From Maioricimonas rarisocia (GTDB lineage Bacteria > Planctomycetota > Planctomycetia > Planctomycetales > Planctomycetaceae): a stretch of 64,000 nucleotides of DNA. A program made the position numbers and the translations under genes. The stretch covers positions 1,316,501 through 1,380,500 of the forward strand of contig NZ_CP036275.1 in NCBI RefSeq assembly GCF_007747795.1, written 5' to 3'. Shown here in pieces: positions 24,519 through 33,978 of this stretch. The notes beneath the pieces are model-generated. The model was not told where the DNA came from, ran no database searches, and saw nothing but the letters and a program-made list of their open reading frames with translations. The stretch's first letter is position 1. Each line of letters opens with the position of its first letter.

Positions 24519-25628
24519 ATGAGTGAACGGATTCACTCTCAACCGCAGGAAGCGGCTGCCCCCACTACGGGGCGTCGCCGCAAGTTCATGCCGGCGATTG
24601 CCGGTACGGCGCTGGCCATGCTTGTGGCCGCCGTGCTGTTTCAGATCTTCCGGGCCGAACCGGCCGCCTCGCAGACACGGGCCGACGGACAGTCGGCTGG
24701 TCGCGCGTCACTTGCCAGTGCCGCCAGCGGCCAGGTCGTCGCGAAAGTGAACGGCGAATCGGTTCCTTACGACATGGTGGCCCGCGAGTGCTACGAGCGG
24801 CACGGAGCCGAAGTGCTGGACAACATCATCAACCGGATGATCATCCAGCAGGAGTGCGAGCGTCGGGGCGTGACGGTCACGCAGTCCGAAGTGCAGCAGG
24901 AAGTCGTCAAGATCGCCAAGAAGTTCAACCTGCCGGTCGATACCTGGTACCAGATGCTGCAGGCCGAGCGGGGCGTGGGCAAGGCCCAGTACCACCGCGA
25001 CATCATCTGGCCGATGCTGGCCCTCAAGAAGCTCGCCTCGGCAGATGCCAAGCCGACTGAAGACGACATGATGAAGACCTTCGAGCGGGACTACGGCCCG
25101 CGGGTGAAGGCACGAATGATTCTGGTGGACGGCAACCTGCGTCAGGCGAATTCGATCTGGCAGAAGGCGGTCGACGATCCGGATTCGTTCGATCGACTGG
25201 CCCGCGAGCTTTCTTCCGACCCGAACACCCGTCCGCTGGGTGGTGCGATCCCGCCGATCCGCAAGAACGGCGGCAGTGCCCAGGTCGAGAAGGAAGCGTT
25301 CAAGCTGCGGGAAGGCGAGATTTCGCCCGTCATTCAGGTGGCCGAAAACCGCTACGTGATCCTCAAGTGCGAAGGCTACACCGAGCCGATCGTCAGCGAC
25401 ATCAAGCAGGTCTGGAACGAACTGTACCAGCAGCTGATCGAGGAAAAGACGCAGGAATCGGTCGCTCGCGTCTTCGAAGATCTCAAGAAGGATGCCCAGG
25501 TCCACAACTTCCTGACGCAGACCTCCACCGGAGGCTCGCCTTACGCGAAGGGCGGAAACGGCATCCAGCAGACGTCCGGTGTGACCTCGCCGCAGAGCGT
25601 CGTCCCCGACTCGGCGACCCGACGCTGA
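24519..25628 (+). CDS. Parvulin-type peptidyl-prolyl isomerase, membrane anchored
   Basis: A 369-residue protein with an N-terminal membrane helix at about 24-45 (MPAIAGTALAMLVAAVLFQIF). A SurA-like chaperone region follows (NIINRMIIQQECERRGV). The rotamase domain lies at about 195-290: VKARMILVDG, FDRLARELSSDPNTRPLGG, FKLREGEISPVIQ, YVILKCEGY. The periplasmic C-terminus is Gly/Ser-rich. It probably assists folding of exported proteins. A hairpin terminator follows. Confidence 0.9.
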   Translation: MSERIHSQPQEAAAPTTGRRRKFMPAIAGTALAMLVAAVLFQIFRAEPAASQTRADGQSAGRASLASAASGQVVAKVNGESVPYDMVARECYERHGAEVLDNIINRMIIQQECERRGVTVTQSEVQQEVVKIAKKFNLPVDTWYQMLQAERGVGKAQYHRDIIWPMLALKKLASADAKPTEDDMMKTFERDYGPRVKARMILVDGNLRQANSIWQKAVDDPDSFDRLARELSSDPNTRPLGGAIPPIRKNGGSAQVEKEAFKLREGEISPVIQVAENRYVILKCEGYTEPIVSDIKQVWNELYQQLIEEKTQESVARVFEDLKKDAQVHNFLTQTSTGGSPYAKGGNGIQQTSGVTSPQSVVPDSATRR

Positions 25629-25658
25629 TTCCGGGAGTTCTCCGTGTGATGTGCCGGC

Positions 25659-25697
25659 GCGTGCCGTCTCCGGGTTGAGGCGGCACGCGTTCTCTCG
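25659..25697 (+). terminator. Terminator after parvulin gene
   Basis: GCGTGCCG pairs with CGGCACGC around a 14-nt loop, followed by a weak T/C-rich tract. Confidence 0.55.
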
Positions 25698-25752
25698 TTA
25701 TGAACATGACGAGGTCACTCTTCGGCAGTCCGTGAAGGGGAGCAGTATCCGG

Positions 25753-26727
25753 ATGACAGCGCATCAGGCATGGCGGTTTGGCGTCGTCGGCTGCGGCCGC
25801 ATGGGACACCTTCACAGCGAACGATTGCAGGCGGATGGACGCGGACAGGTCGTGGCCCTGTTCGATGAATCTCCCGAGGCGGCCCGGCGGCTGCAGCAGG
25901 AGAAAGCGGCCAGCGCCCGGCTCTGCAGCAGCTTCGAGGATCTGCTGGCGACCGAGCCGCTCGATGCCGTTGTCATCTGCACGCCGACCACCGCTCACTT
26001 CGATCAGGTCCATGCCAGCCTCGCCCGCGGCGTGCACGTGCTGTGCGAGAAGCCTCTGGCCGAATCGCGGCAGCGAATTCTCGACCTCATCGCGGCAGCC
26101 GGTCGTAGCGACCGTCACTGCATGCTGGCGTATCAGCGTCGGTTCTGGTGGACGTACCGGACGCTGCGGCGGGAAGTGCGGAGTGGCCAGTGGGGCCCGA
26201 TCCGTGCGGTGACGTCACACAACGTCGAACGCTGGCAGCAGACGATTGCCGGAACCTGGCGGGACGATCCCGCGGTCAATGTCGGCGGCTTTGTCGGCGA
26301 TGCGGGCAGTCACAAAATCGACGCTGTCTTCTACGTCACCGGACTGGCGCCGGTCGATGCCTGGGCCCGCTCGCAGAATCAGGGAAGCCACGTGCAGGTC
26401 AACACGTCGGTCTCCGGACGTCTGGCCGGCGACGTGCTGCTGTGCATGGACTTCATCGGCAACGCGCAGTACCTGGGGGAAGACCTGCACATTCATTGCG
26501 AGCATGCCGACCTGATGCTGCGCGACCGCAAGGTGTGGATCGCGGAGGGGAACGCGGTGCGGGAACTGACCGACCCCGAGCCGGACAGCAACCCCGACGT
26601 CGGCTTTCTCGATCTGCTCGACGGTGTGGGCAAGAACATCGCTCCGTTCGACTGCGCGCTGCCGGTCTGGGACCTCACGGCGGCCATCCTGCAGTCAGGA
26701 GAGCAGGGGACGCTCGTGGAACTGTGA
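25753..26727 (+). CDS. Gfo/Idh/MocA family oxidoreductase, cytoplasmic
   Basis: A 324-residue oxidoreductase without a Tat leader, unlike the homologue at 18233-19801. The start at 25753 has GGGGAG upstream. NAD(P)-binding FGVVGCGRMGHLHSERL is at the N-terminus, followed by DAVVICTPTTAHFDQVHASL and HVLCEKPLAES with the family EKP motif, and the catalytic-region GGFVGDAGSHKIDA. It resembles inositol 2-dehydrogenase-like members, but substrate cannot be told from sequence. Confidence 0.88.
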   Translation: MTAHQAWRFGVVGCGRMGHLHSERLQADGRGQVVALFDESPEAARRLQQEKAASARLCSSFEDLLATEPLDAVVICTPTTAHFDQVHASLARGVHVLCEKPLAESRQRILDLIAAAGRSDRHCMLAYQRRFWWTYRTLRREVRSGQWGPIRAVTSHNVERWQQTIAGTWRDDPAVNVGGFVGDAGSHKIDAVFYVTGLAPVDAWARSQNQGSHVQVNTSVSGRLAGDVLLCMDFIGNAQYLGEDLHIHCEHADLMLRDRKVWIAEGNAVRELTDPEPDSNPDVGFLDLLDGVGKNIAPFDCALPVWDLTAAILQSGEQGTLVEL

Positions 26728-27071
26728 CCGGGGTCGAAGCCGGCCCCGGTCCGGGCTGAGTCTTCTGTGGCTGGAATGCGGGGATTGTCGTGGCAGAGAT
26801 CTCGCCAGAGACGCGAGGAAACAAGGGGGCGCACGGCTCGCAGCGCCGTGCGCTTGAATCGTCGGTGTCCGTGCCCCATTGAGAGGATGGGGGACGCTTC
26901 GCTGGCCCACCCTGCTGCCTCACACCAGCACGAAGCGCAAGCGAGTGCACAGGCAGACAGGAATGTCTGCCCCACTTCCGCGCGGCAGCTTATCCCAAAC
27001 ACGTGCGGCTGGATGGCTTGCTTGCCCCTCATGGCAAGGATGTGCATTCCACGACGCCATCTGCCGGGATG
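26728..27071. other. Intergenic stretch with partial dispersed repeat
   Basis: No gene is supported between these convergent genes. It holds a partial repeat copy at 26921-26978 and a GCTGGCCCACC-type segment; otherwise nothing recognisable. Confidence 0.5.
26921..26978 (+). repeat. Dispersed repeat, partial copy 5
   Basis: CACCAGCACGAAGCGCAAGC is the reverse complement of the motif at 12083-12108 and 12304-12330. It is followed by GCAGACAGGAATGTCTGCCC, the palindromic core of the unit at 7811-7940. This links the two motifs as parts of one repeat system. Confidence 0.75.
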
Positions 27072-30000
27072 CTAGTACGGCAGATCGAGCAGCGGTCCTT
27101 TCTTCGCCCCTTTCAGATCGAGCACCGCGAGCGGGCTGTCATCAGAGGAGGCGATGATCGCGCGGCTGCCTGAGCTGTCAATCGTCACCGATGTGATGGT
27201 TCCTGCAAGTCGGAACTTGATCTCCTTTGCCTCACCCGAGGGGAGGGCCACCGTGAAGAACTGCTGGTTCAGTGCGCAGGCGAGACGGTTGTCTTCGATG
27301 TATTCGATCTCGACGACCGGCGTCGCGCGTCCCGGCGAGGGAAGCGTCTCCGAAGGTTTGCGGGCACCTGCAGGCCAGAGCAACAACGAGCCATTGCGGT
27401 GACCGGTGACGATCGTCTGACCGTCCGGCGAAATCGCGACGGCGGTCACGGCTGGCTCGGCCCGGGGAATGACGATCTCGTGCTCAATGCTCTGCTGCTC
27501 GAAGTTCCAGACAAGCAGTCGCTTGCCGGCGGCGGCCACACAGCGCGATCCATCGGGGGTGAGTTTGACCGTCCTGATCCCCTTCAATCCGAAGTCGACA
27601 CGCTGGTCGACACGCGCGCCCGAGATGTCCCAGACAACCACGAGGCCCTCGTCGTTGAACGTCACCGCCCGCGACCGATCCGACAGTGCCTGGGCACCGG
27701 ACATGCCGACATCGTTCGCGAGAATCTCTTTCGACGTCAGGTCGACGAGATAGCTCGCATCCTTGGAGGCACAGAGCATGCGGGACCCGTCGGCATTCAG
27801 GAGGACGGCGTCCCGTGGAAGGTCCGTCAACTGCTGGACGACGTTCTCTCCGGCGATGTCCCAGACCTCGAACAGCCCGTATTTTCTCGCAGCCACTGCG
27901 CGGCTGCCGTCACCACTCATGCCCACGCTCACCACGTCTCCGCGAAGCACGAGCGGCTTTTCTTCACCACTGCCGGCCATCCACCACACAAGGAGTCCGA
28001 CGGCGACGATGACGCCAGCGGCGGCCGATCCCGCGACGACCGGCACACCCGCCAGAAAGCTGGGGACCAGGTCCACCATGGTGGTTTGTCGACGTCCCCG
28101 TCGGGGTTTGCGGTTGTTCTTGATTGCCTTGCGAATCGCAGCCTCGTCCCGTGTGTCCCCCAGTTGCTCGAGAGACTTCAATACGGCGCGGCGGACCATG
28201 TCGTCGCTGTCGACGATCAGCCGCTCGAGCTTGGGGGTGACCGAGTCGTCTCCCAGTTCGCCGAGGATGGTCACCGCGTGGTAACGGATCGCGGAGGCCG
28301 GGTCGTCCAGCATCTCCATGACCATCTCGGCAGCTTCCGGTTCCTGGATCTGGCCGATCGCAATGATCGCCTTCGAACGGACGGCCAGAGGTTGCTGCAG
28401 GCCATGCTCGAGGGCCGTCAGCGCTTCCGGGTCACCCAGGTCGCCCAGCGCCTTGGCGGCTGCGGCCTGCACCATTTCGATCTGGTCGCGGTAGAGGAGT
28501 TCCGAGAGGGGCTGCAGGGCGGCCGGGTCGCCGATCTGGCCCAGCGCTTCCGCAGCACGTGCCCGAACGCGATGATTCTTGTGCGTCAGCAGTTCCAGCA
28601 GCGGGAGCACCGCACGGCCGTCGCGGAGCCTGCGGAGCGTGTCGATGATCTTCTGCAGGCGGGGAGCGTCCAGGTCACTGACGCTCGCCTGTTCCATCAG
28701 TTCGATCAGCTTCGGAACCGCACTGGAGTCCCCGAGCCGACCGGTCGCTTCAGCCGCGGCAAGCTGGAGATCCTCGTCACTGTCGTTGAGAAACGGAATC
28801 AGCGATGGAGCGACGCTGGGGTCTTCGCACAGGCCGAGCGTTCGAATGACATGGAGTCGAACATCACGCATGTCGTCCTGCAGCAGCCTGAGCAGTGGTT
28901 TGGCGAGCCGCTTCTGCGGCATCTGCTCCAGCGCGGCCACGGCATTGACCCGCACGTTGGGATCCGGGCAGCCCAGCAGTTGCACGAGAGCGGCCGAGGC
29001 ACGCGGGTCGGCGATCTGTCCCAGGGCTTCGGCCGCGGCGCACCGGATCGGCCCAATCGAGTTCTTCAGCAGGCCGGCCAGCGGTTCGGCTGCCTCCTTC
29101 GCCTTGATTCGCCCCAGCGCCTCGACGGCGGTGAACTGCATGCTGAGGTCGTCCGATTCCCGGAGGATCCGAATCAACTCGGGGACGGCGGCTGGTCCCA
29201 TGCGGACCAGGCAGTCGATCGCCCGCACCCGCTGTTCGGGGATGACCTGTGCCAGCGTGACGACAGGCAGCACCGCTCTCGGATCGGCCAGCAGCCCCAG
29301 TGCCAGCAGTGCGGAGGTGACAATCGACTCCTCTTTACGCAGCAGCAGCTTGAGCAGGAAGGGGAAGGATTCGGCAACGCCGATTTCTCCCAGAGCCCGA
29401 ATGGCACGGGCCTGCAGGGGGCCCTTGAGGTCATCGAAGTGTTCGGTGATCAGTTCGACGATACGTGGATCCTTCGAGGCGGCCACGTCGTCGAGGCTCG
29501 CCTGTGCCGCTTCGCGGTCGGTGTTTCGCGCCTCGGGATCGGCGCCGGCGAGAAAATGATTGCGGAAGGACCGGAATCGGAGCGGTCCCAGCTTCCGCGG
29601 CGCTGTGCTGTTCCCGCGTGCCTTCTTCCGTTTGCCTTTCCTGCCGGTCTCAGTCTCCTCCGCGGACTCCGGTTCTGCGTCCTCACCCGCGGGCGGGTCT
29701 GGCGCGGGAGCCTCGCAGGCCCGCTCGATGGCTTCGCGAAGCGTCTTGATTTCCTGGGAAGACTGGGGGGCAGCCGATTCTTCCGCTTCGCGGACGCGGC
29801 CATTGCTGCGGGAACCCGAACTGCCGCTCCGTTTCTCGATGCGTGGCGTCGACTCACCCGGAACTGAGATGCCCTCCCCGCAACCCGGGCATTTGACCGT
29901 GCGACCGGCGAGCGTTCGCGGGACCCGCATTCGTCGCTGGCAACCACCGCATTGGACGGGGATGCGTGAGTCGGAGGCGTTGCTGCTGTCTGCCTCGCTG

Positions 30001-30380
30001 CTCTCCGCTGCCTCAGGCGGTGCGGCGGCCGGGGACGGCATGACAGGCGGGGCTGGTTTCGCCCGTTCCGGTTGCGGCGCCGTCGGCGCTTCGTCCGTAA
30101 CCGTTGAGCTGGCCGACGCGTTCGTCTCCGTATCGCTCCCGCTGACGTCCTCCGCCATCGACAGCATCTGGTCGAGGTCGAACGATCCGGACAGGGACGG
30201 CAACTCGTCGAGGTCCTGTGTGGAGGGTCGTTCGGGCACAGGTTGCGGCTTTGGCAGGGTGGCCGCAGGAGTCCTGGCTTGCACGAGAACCGTCCCGCAT
30301 TCGCGGCAGCGAATCATGGCGGGAGAGACGTCGGCATGACACGACGGACATTGACGGGAACCGTTGGGCGCGAAGGCCAT
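27072..30380 (-). CDS. Large zinc-ribbon / HEAT-repeat / WD40 membrane protein
   Basis: An 1102-residue mosaic. Two zinc ribbons open it: CPSCHADVSPAMIRCREC at about residue 10, and CGGCQRRMRVP paired with CPGCGEGISVP at about 145-175. A charged linker leads to about ten HEAT/PBS-lyase-type repeats from roughly 300 to 760 (IRALGEIGVAESFPFLLKLL, AAEALGQIADPRASAALV). One membrane helix follows at about 770-795 (VVAGSAAAGVIVAVGLLVWW). The C-terminal 300 residues carry WD40-type blades (DGSRCVAAAGKRLLVWNF, ISPDGQTIVTGHRNGSLLLW). The HEAT part is probably cytoplasmic and the WD40 part outside. Likely a scaffold; no partner is visible. Confidence 0.85.
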   Translation of the reverse strand: MAFAPNGSRQCPSCHADVSPAMIRCRECGTVLVQARTPAATLPKPQPVPERPSTQDLDELPSLSGSFDLDQMLSMAEDVSGSDTETNASASSTVTDEAPTAPQPERAKPAPPVMPSPAAAPPEAAESSEADSSNASDSRIPVQCGGCQRRMRVPRTLAGRTVKCPGCGEGISVPGESTPRIEKRSGSSGSRSNGRVREAEESAAPQSSQEIKTLREAIERACEAPAPDPPAGEDAEPESAEETETGRKGKRKKARGNSTAPRKLGPLRFRSFRNHFLAGADPEARNTDREAAQASLDDVAASKDPRIVELITEHFDDLKGPLQARAIRALGEIGVAESFPFLLKLLLRKEESIVTSALLALGLLADPRAVLPVVTLAQVIPEQRVRAIDCLVRMGPAAVPELIRILRESDDLSMQFTAVEALGRIKAKEAAEPLAGLLKNSIGPIRCAAAEALGQIADPRASAALVQLLGCPDPNVRVNAVAALEQMPQKRLAKPLLRLLQDDMRDVRLHVIRTLGLCEDPSVAPSLIPFLNDSDEDLQLAAAEATGRLGDSSAVPKLIELMEQASVSDLDAPRLQKIIDTLRRLRDGRAVLPLLELLTHKNHRVRARAAEALGQIGDPAALQPLSELLYRDQIEMVQAAAAKALGDLGDPEALTALEHGLQQPLAVRSKAIIAIGQIQEPEAAEMVMEMLDDPASAIRYHAVTILGELGDDSVTPKLERLIVDSDDMVRRAVLKSLEQLGDTRDEAAIRKAIKNNRKPRRGRRQTTMVDLVPSFLAGVPVVAGSAAAGVIVAVGLLVWWMAGSGEEKPLVLRGDVVSVGMSGDGSRAVAARKYGLFEVWDIAGENVVQQLTDLPRDAVLLNADGSRMLCASKDASYLVDLTSKEILANDVGMSGAQALSDRSRAVTFNDEGLVVVWDISGARVDQRVDFGLKGIRTVKLTPDGSRCVAAAGKRLLVWNFEQQSIEHEIVIPRAEPAVTAVAISPDGQTIVTGHRNGSLLLWPAGARKPSETLPSPGRATPVVEIEYIEDNRLACALNQQFFTVALPSGEAKEIKFRLAGTITSVTIDSSGSRAIIASSDDSPLAVLDLKGAKKGPLLDLPY

Positions 30381-30487
30381 CGTACCGCCCTGAGATTGAG
30401 GGGCTTATTACCGCAACAAACTCCGGGCGGACAGGCTCGACAATGGCGGGCCTGGTCACCTGGAGTCATCCGAAACGACCGAAAAGC

Positions 30488-30509
30488 CGGGCAGTCGTAC
30501 GACTGCCCG
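30488..30509 (-). terminator. Terminator after second DUF1559 gene
   Basis: A perfect 22-bp palindrome made of CGGGCAGTCG, TA and CGACTGCCCG. Read on the minus strand it is followed by GCTTTTC, consistent with termination of the DUF1559 gene. Confidence 0.7.
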
Positions 30510-30568
30510 ACCTCGGCATGACTACGTCAGACGTAGCAGAGCATGTCACTCAACAGAGTTGAGATGAC

Positions 30569-31870
30569 TCACTCGAAGTTACCCTTGAGGGCCGAACGGC
30601 TGATGTCCGGACCGCTGAAGCATTCGAACGGCTCGAGTTCGACGGAGTTGTCGAGGTAGCCGTCGTTGATGCCGGCCACGTCGGCTTCAACCGGGAAGCC
30701 CGGGTTCAGGAAGCCGTCGCGGTTGGTGTCACGGAAGGTCTTGACGCTTCCGTCAGCGAACAGGATGTTGGCGCTGAGGGTCCGGCCGGCACCGTGGATC
30801 GCGTACCAGTCGCGGGTGTCCTGCAGGTAGAGCAGGCCGTCGGTACCACCGTGGGAGGTGTTACCAGCAGCACCCTGGGGAGCCGGGTTCTCCGACGTCG
30901 GCAGGACGTCGTCGATGAAGGCACCATCGTCGCCGGCGGCGTTGATGATCAGCGTGCCCAGGCCCATCAGTTCGATGGAGTCGGCGGAATCATCCCAGTA
31001 AGCCGGGCCATCGTTCATCGTTTCGCACAGACGGGCACCCTGCGGCAGGTCGTGGTTCGGGATCGTGATCAGCAGGGCGGCTTCCTTGGCATCGCCGGGG
31101 CCGGCATCGCCGAGCAGCGGGATGTTCGAGGAAGGCGGCTTGGAGTTTTCCGCCATGCGACGGGTCAGCGGACCGGTCACGCCACCGAGACCTTTCAGGT
31201 CGTAGGTGGAGCTGGTCGTCAGGTTGTTCGAAGCATCCTTCTCCAGAGCGATCGAACCGCGGGAGAAGAACCAGCTGCTCGAGTAGTTCGCGCCATAGCC
31301 CTTGTCCAGGAAGAACTGGCGGACGAAGGCGGCACGGGTGTCGTCGATCGTGCTGCCATAGGCGGCCAGACCGTTGGTGTTGGTCGTGCCGTCGTGCACG
31401 AAGGCTTCAGCGTCCTGCGGCAGGGTGTTGCCGCAAACGCCTTCGGTGAGGCGGAAGGTCAGAGAGGTCGGCAGGTTACCCGAGCCGGAGGTGTCGCCAC
31501 CGAGGAGGTCGTTCAGCTTTTCCGTACCACGGAACGAGCTGGTCGGGCAGAGCATCTGCTGCGGGAAGCCGGCACCGATGTTGACCACGTCGGCAACCCA
31601 GCCGTAGGAGTCCGAGCAGCCGTCACGAAGCAGGTCGTAGGCACCCGTGCAGAGACGATCGCTGGGATCGCTGTCGGCGAAGACGTGGGCGGCGATGCCG
31701 AACTGACGCAGGTTGTTCTTGCACTGAGCCGAGCGGGCGGCTTCGCGGGCCTGCTGAACAGCCGGGATCAGGAATGCGGCGAGGATGGCGATGATCGAGA
31801 TCACCACCAGCAGTTCGATGAGGGTGAAGCCGGCGCGACGGGCCCGCTTCTTCAGGCTGACTGCCTTCAT
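30569..31870 (-). CDS. DUF1559 prepilin-like protein (long form)
   Basis: A 433-residue paralogue of 17204-18097. The start at 31870 has CGGAG upstream and gives the leader [20 protein letters not shown] with processing Gly and Glu+5. [21 protein letters not shown] follows. The C-terminal H-x9-DG motif reads [19 protein letters not shown]. The middle is longer than usual and Gly/Ser/Asn-rich. Its codon usage (high GGC/ACC, few rare codons) suggests high expression. Confidence 0.92.
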   Translation of the reverse strand: MKAVSLKKRARRAGFTLIELLVVISIIAILAAFLIPAVQQAREAARSAQCKNNLRQFGIAAHVFADSDPSDRLCTGAYDLLRDGCSDSYGWVADVVNIGAGFPQQMLCPTSSFRGTEKLNDLLGGDTSGSGNLPTSLTFRLTEGVCGNTLPQDAEAFVHDGTTNTNGLAAYGSTIDDTRAAFVRQFFLDKGYGANYSSSWFFSRGSIALEKDASNNLTTSSTYDLKGLGGVTGPLTRRMAENSKPPSSNIPLLGDAGPGDAKEAALLITIPNHDLPQGARLCETMNDGPAYWDDSADSIELMGLGTLIINAAGDDGAFIDDVLPTSENPAPQGAAGNTSHGGTDGLLYLQDTRDWYAIHGAGRTLSANILFADGSVKTFRDTNRDGFLNPGFPVEADVAGINDGYLDNSVELEPFECFSGPDISRSALKGNFE

Positions 31871-32347
31871 GTCGTTTCTCCGTGTCACTGTTTGCGCGTT
31901 GGGGCGGAATGTTCGCCAAGAACATCCCTCAAGTGAGTCTCGGGGTGTCATCCAGCGGTTGTTGATTACATCAGGTCGTTGAGATCTGCGGCGTCAGGTG
32001 CTGCACCTCCTTTCAGGCTTCTGCCCATCAGTCGCGGCGGATCAAGTGAGAACAAACGTAGTAGCTATGGAAAGCGATCCGGGACCGGTGCGGAAGGGTC
32101 TCCGACTGGCCCGTCGTTCAGCCCTGACGCGAGGAAAGGTACGGCCGCAATGTGAAGCGGATGTGAACGAAACGCGAAAAGACGCCAAATCAGCTTGCTG
32201 TTGCGGACGCATGACGGACCGGGGCTGCACATGCCGGCAGCAGTGTGTCAGCAAATCGCGCAGGTCGTGCGGTTTGCGGAACGGCTGCGGCCCCGCTACG
32301 CTCCCCGGGTGTGCATTTCCGATCTCCATTCGTGAGGCTTGCAGGCG
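31871..32347. other. Divergent intergenic region
   Basis: It separates the DUF1559 gene from the sugar isomerase gene and must hold both promoters. The 31990-32200 part is relatively A-rich with GTGAAC-type words (GTGAAGCGGATGTGAACGAA), a possible operator. I saw no gene, tRNA or terminator. Confidence 0.4.
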
Positions 32348-33160
32348 ATGTCCGCGTTCAAATACTCGCTGAATTCGAGCACCATCAAACCGGCTCCGGT
32401 GATCGAGAAGATCCATGTGGCCGCAACCGCCGGTTACTCGGCCATTGAGCTGTGGCACGATGACCTGGACCGCCACGTGGCCGAAGGCGGAACACTCCAG
32501 GACGTTCGCAAGGCCCTGGACGACACAGGCCTCGAAGTCCCCACGACCGTGATGCTCAAAGGCTGGTGTCTGCCGGACGGGCCGGAGTACGAGGCCGGCA
32601 TCGCCGAGTGCCGCCGACGGCTCGAGCAGTCGGTCATCGTCGGAGCAAAGCACGCCGTTGCCGGTCCTCCCCACGACACGGTGGACTACGAACTGGCCGG
32701 TCGCCGCTACCGCGAGCTGCTCGAAATGGGAATCGAGATGGGTGTGCGTCCTGCGATGGAGTACCTCGGGATCGCCCGCGACATCAATTCGATTGCCGAT
32801 GCCCTGGAGATCATGGAGCGGTCAGGACATCCCGAAGCGACGATCGTGCTTGATCCGTTTCACGACTTTCGCGGCGGAGCCGGGCCGGAGGACATTGCCC
32901 GGCTGAAGGCAGAGCAGATTGCCGTCTGCCACTTCGACGACGCCCCGGCCGATCCGCCCGCCTCGGAGCAGCGCGATCCGGACCGGGTGATGCCCGGCGA
33001 GGGGGTGATCGACCTGCAGCGGGTGCTGACGCTTCTGCGTCAGGTGGGGTACTCGGGGTGGATCTCGCTGGAGCTGTTTCGGGAGGATCTGTGGCAGCGG
33101 GATCCGCTGGAAGTCGCCAGGCTCGGACTGGAGCGGATGCGGGCGGTCTGCGAGGCGTGA
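32348..33160 (+). CDS. Sugar phosphate isomerase/epimerase (AP-endonuclease 2 TIM barrel)
   Basis: A 270-residue TIM-barrel protein. The start at 32348 (MSAFKYSLNSSTIK) is preferred over a TTG nine bases upstream. Metal-site and barrel landmarks are YSAIELWHDD, VRPAMEYLG, ATIVLDPFHDFRGG, IAVCHFDDAP and the closing GYSGWISLELF with the final metal-binding Glu. These fit xylose-isomerase-like epimerases acting on inositols or hexuloses. Substrate unknown. No neighbours share a pathway. Confidence 0.88.
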   Translation: MSAFKYSLNSSTIKPAPVIEKIHVAATAGYSAIELWHDDLDRHVAEGGTLQDVRKALDDTGLEVPTTVMLKGWCLPDGPEYEAGIAECRRRLEQSVIVGAKHAVAGPPHDTVDYELAGRRYRELLEMGIEMGVRPAMEYLGIARDINSIADALEIMERSGHPEATIVLDPFHDFRGGAGPEDIARLKAEQIAVCHFDDAPADPPASEQRDPDRVMPGEGVIDLQRVLTLLRQVGYSGWISLELFREDLWQRDPLEVARLGLERMRAVCEA

Positions 33161-33323
33161 GGAGCGTGCCCGGGCCGGTGCCGTTCGGCTGTAACTGCTT
33201 CTGAGCGGGGCAGTTGGGGTGTGTGGACGGGGCGTGTTCGCGGGCGTGAAAAAATTGTTGAGCCAACGTGAGCGAGTCGCTTGACTCCGTCGGCGATCCT
33301 CCTATTATTGTGCTTCCCCCAAG

Positions 33324-33396
<73 letters not shown>

Positions 33397-33435
33397 CTTG
33401 GCACAGGTTTTCGACCTGTGCGTGTTGCACACCGG

Positions 33436-33471
33436 AAGACTCGCTGCCATTCGTGACAGCGAGTCTTTTTT
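33436..33471 (+). terminator. Terminator after tRNA-Asp
   Basis: AAGACTCGCTG pairs with CAGCGAGTCTT around a ten-base loop, followed by a T-run. It separates tRNA-Asp from tRNA-Lys, so they are separate units. A second hairpin, GCACAGGT/ACCTGTGC at 33401-33422, lies just downstream of the tRNA and may aid 3' processing. Confidence 0.85.
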
Positions 33472-33625
33472 CCTTTCGGACCCGTTGCTTCGGCGATTCG
33501 GACCGGACGGAACCGGCCTCGCGGGCTACAATCCGCGGAGGTGTCGTTGCCCCGCTCGGTCGAACCGGGCCGGGCAGAGCGGTGTCCGACACAGATGGCA
33601 GCACTCGTGCTGCGTTACCGCGCCA

Positions 33626-33698
<73 letters not shown>

Positions 33699-33706
33699 CT
33701 CGAAGC

Positions 33707-33746
33707 AAACGGGATCATCCGCACGGCGGCGGGTGGTCCCGTTTTG
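33707..33746 (+). terminator. Terminator after tRNA-Lys
   Basis: AACGGGA and TCCCGTT flank an inner CATCC/GGGTG helix, followed by a short T-run. Confidence 0.6.
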
Positions 33747-33978
33747 CGTTTCCAGTCCGGGGCAATCGCGCGTGCCCGAACGGATGCCGCCGCTGCTCCG
33801 GCAGTTCCTGCTGACTCCGGCCTCCCGCTCGCATGCCGGACACGCTTCCTCCTGCCGCAAAACTGCTCTTGCGGCAATATCTGCCGCTGCGTATAAGGCC
33901 GCCGCCATTCACACGGTCCCTTCCAGCGTCCCCCGACGGCTCCCGCTGTCCGGTACTCTCCCCAACCCGAGGTTCGCC

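Noticed and set aside
33733-33978. N-terminal extension of the inverse-autotransporter-like protein
   Set aside because: The extension lacks codon bias and the signal peptide begins at 33979.
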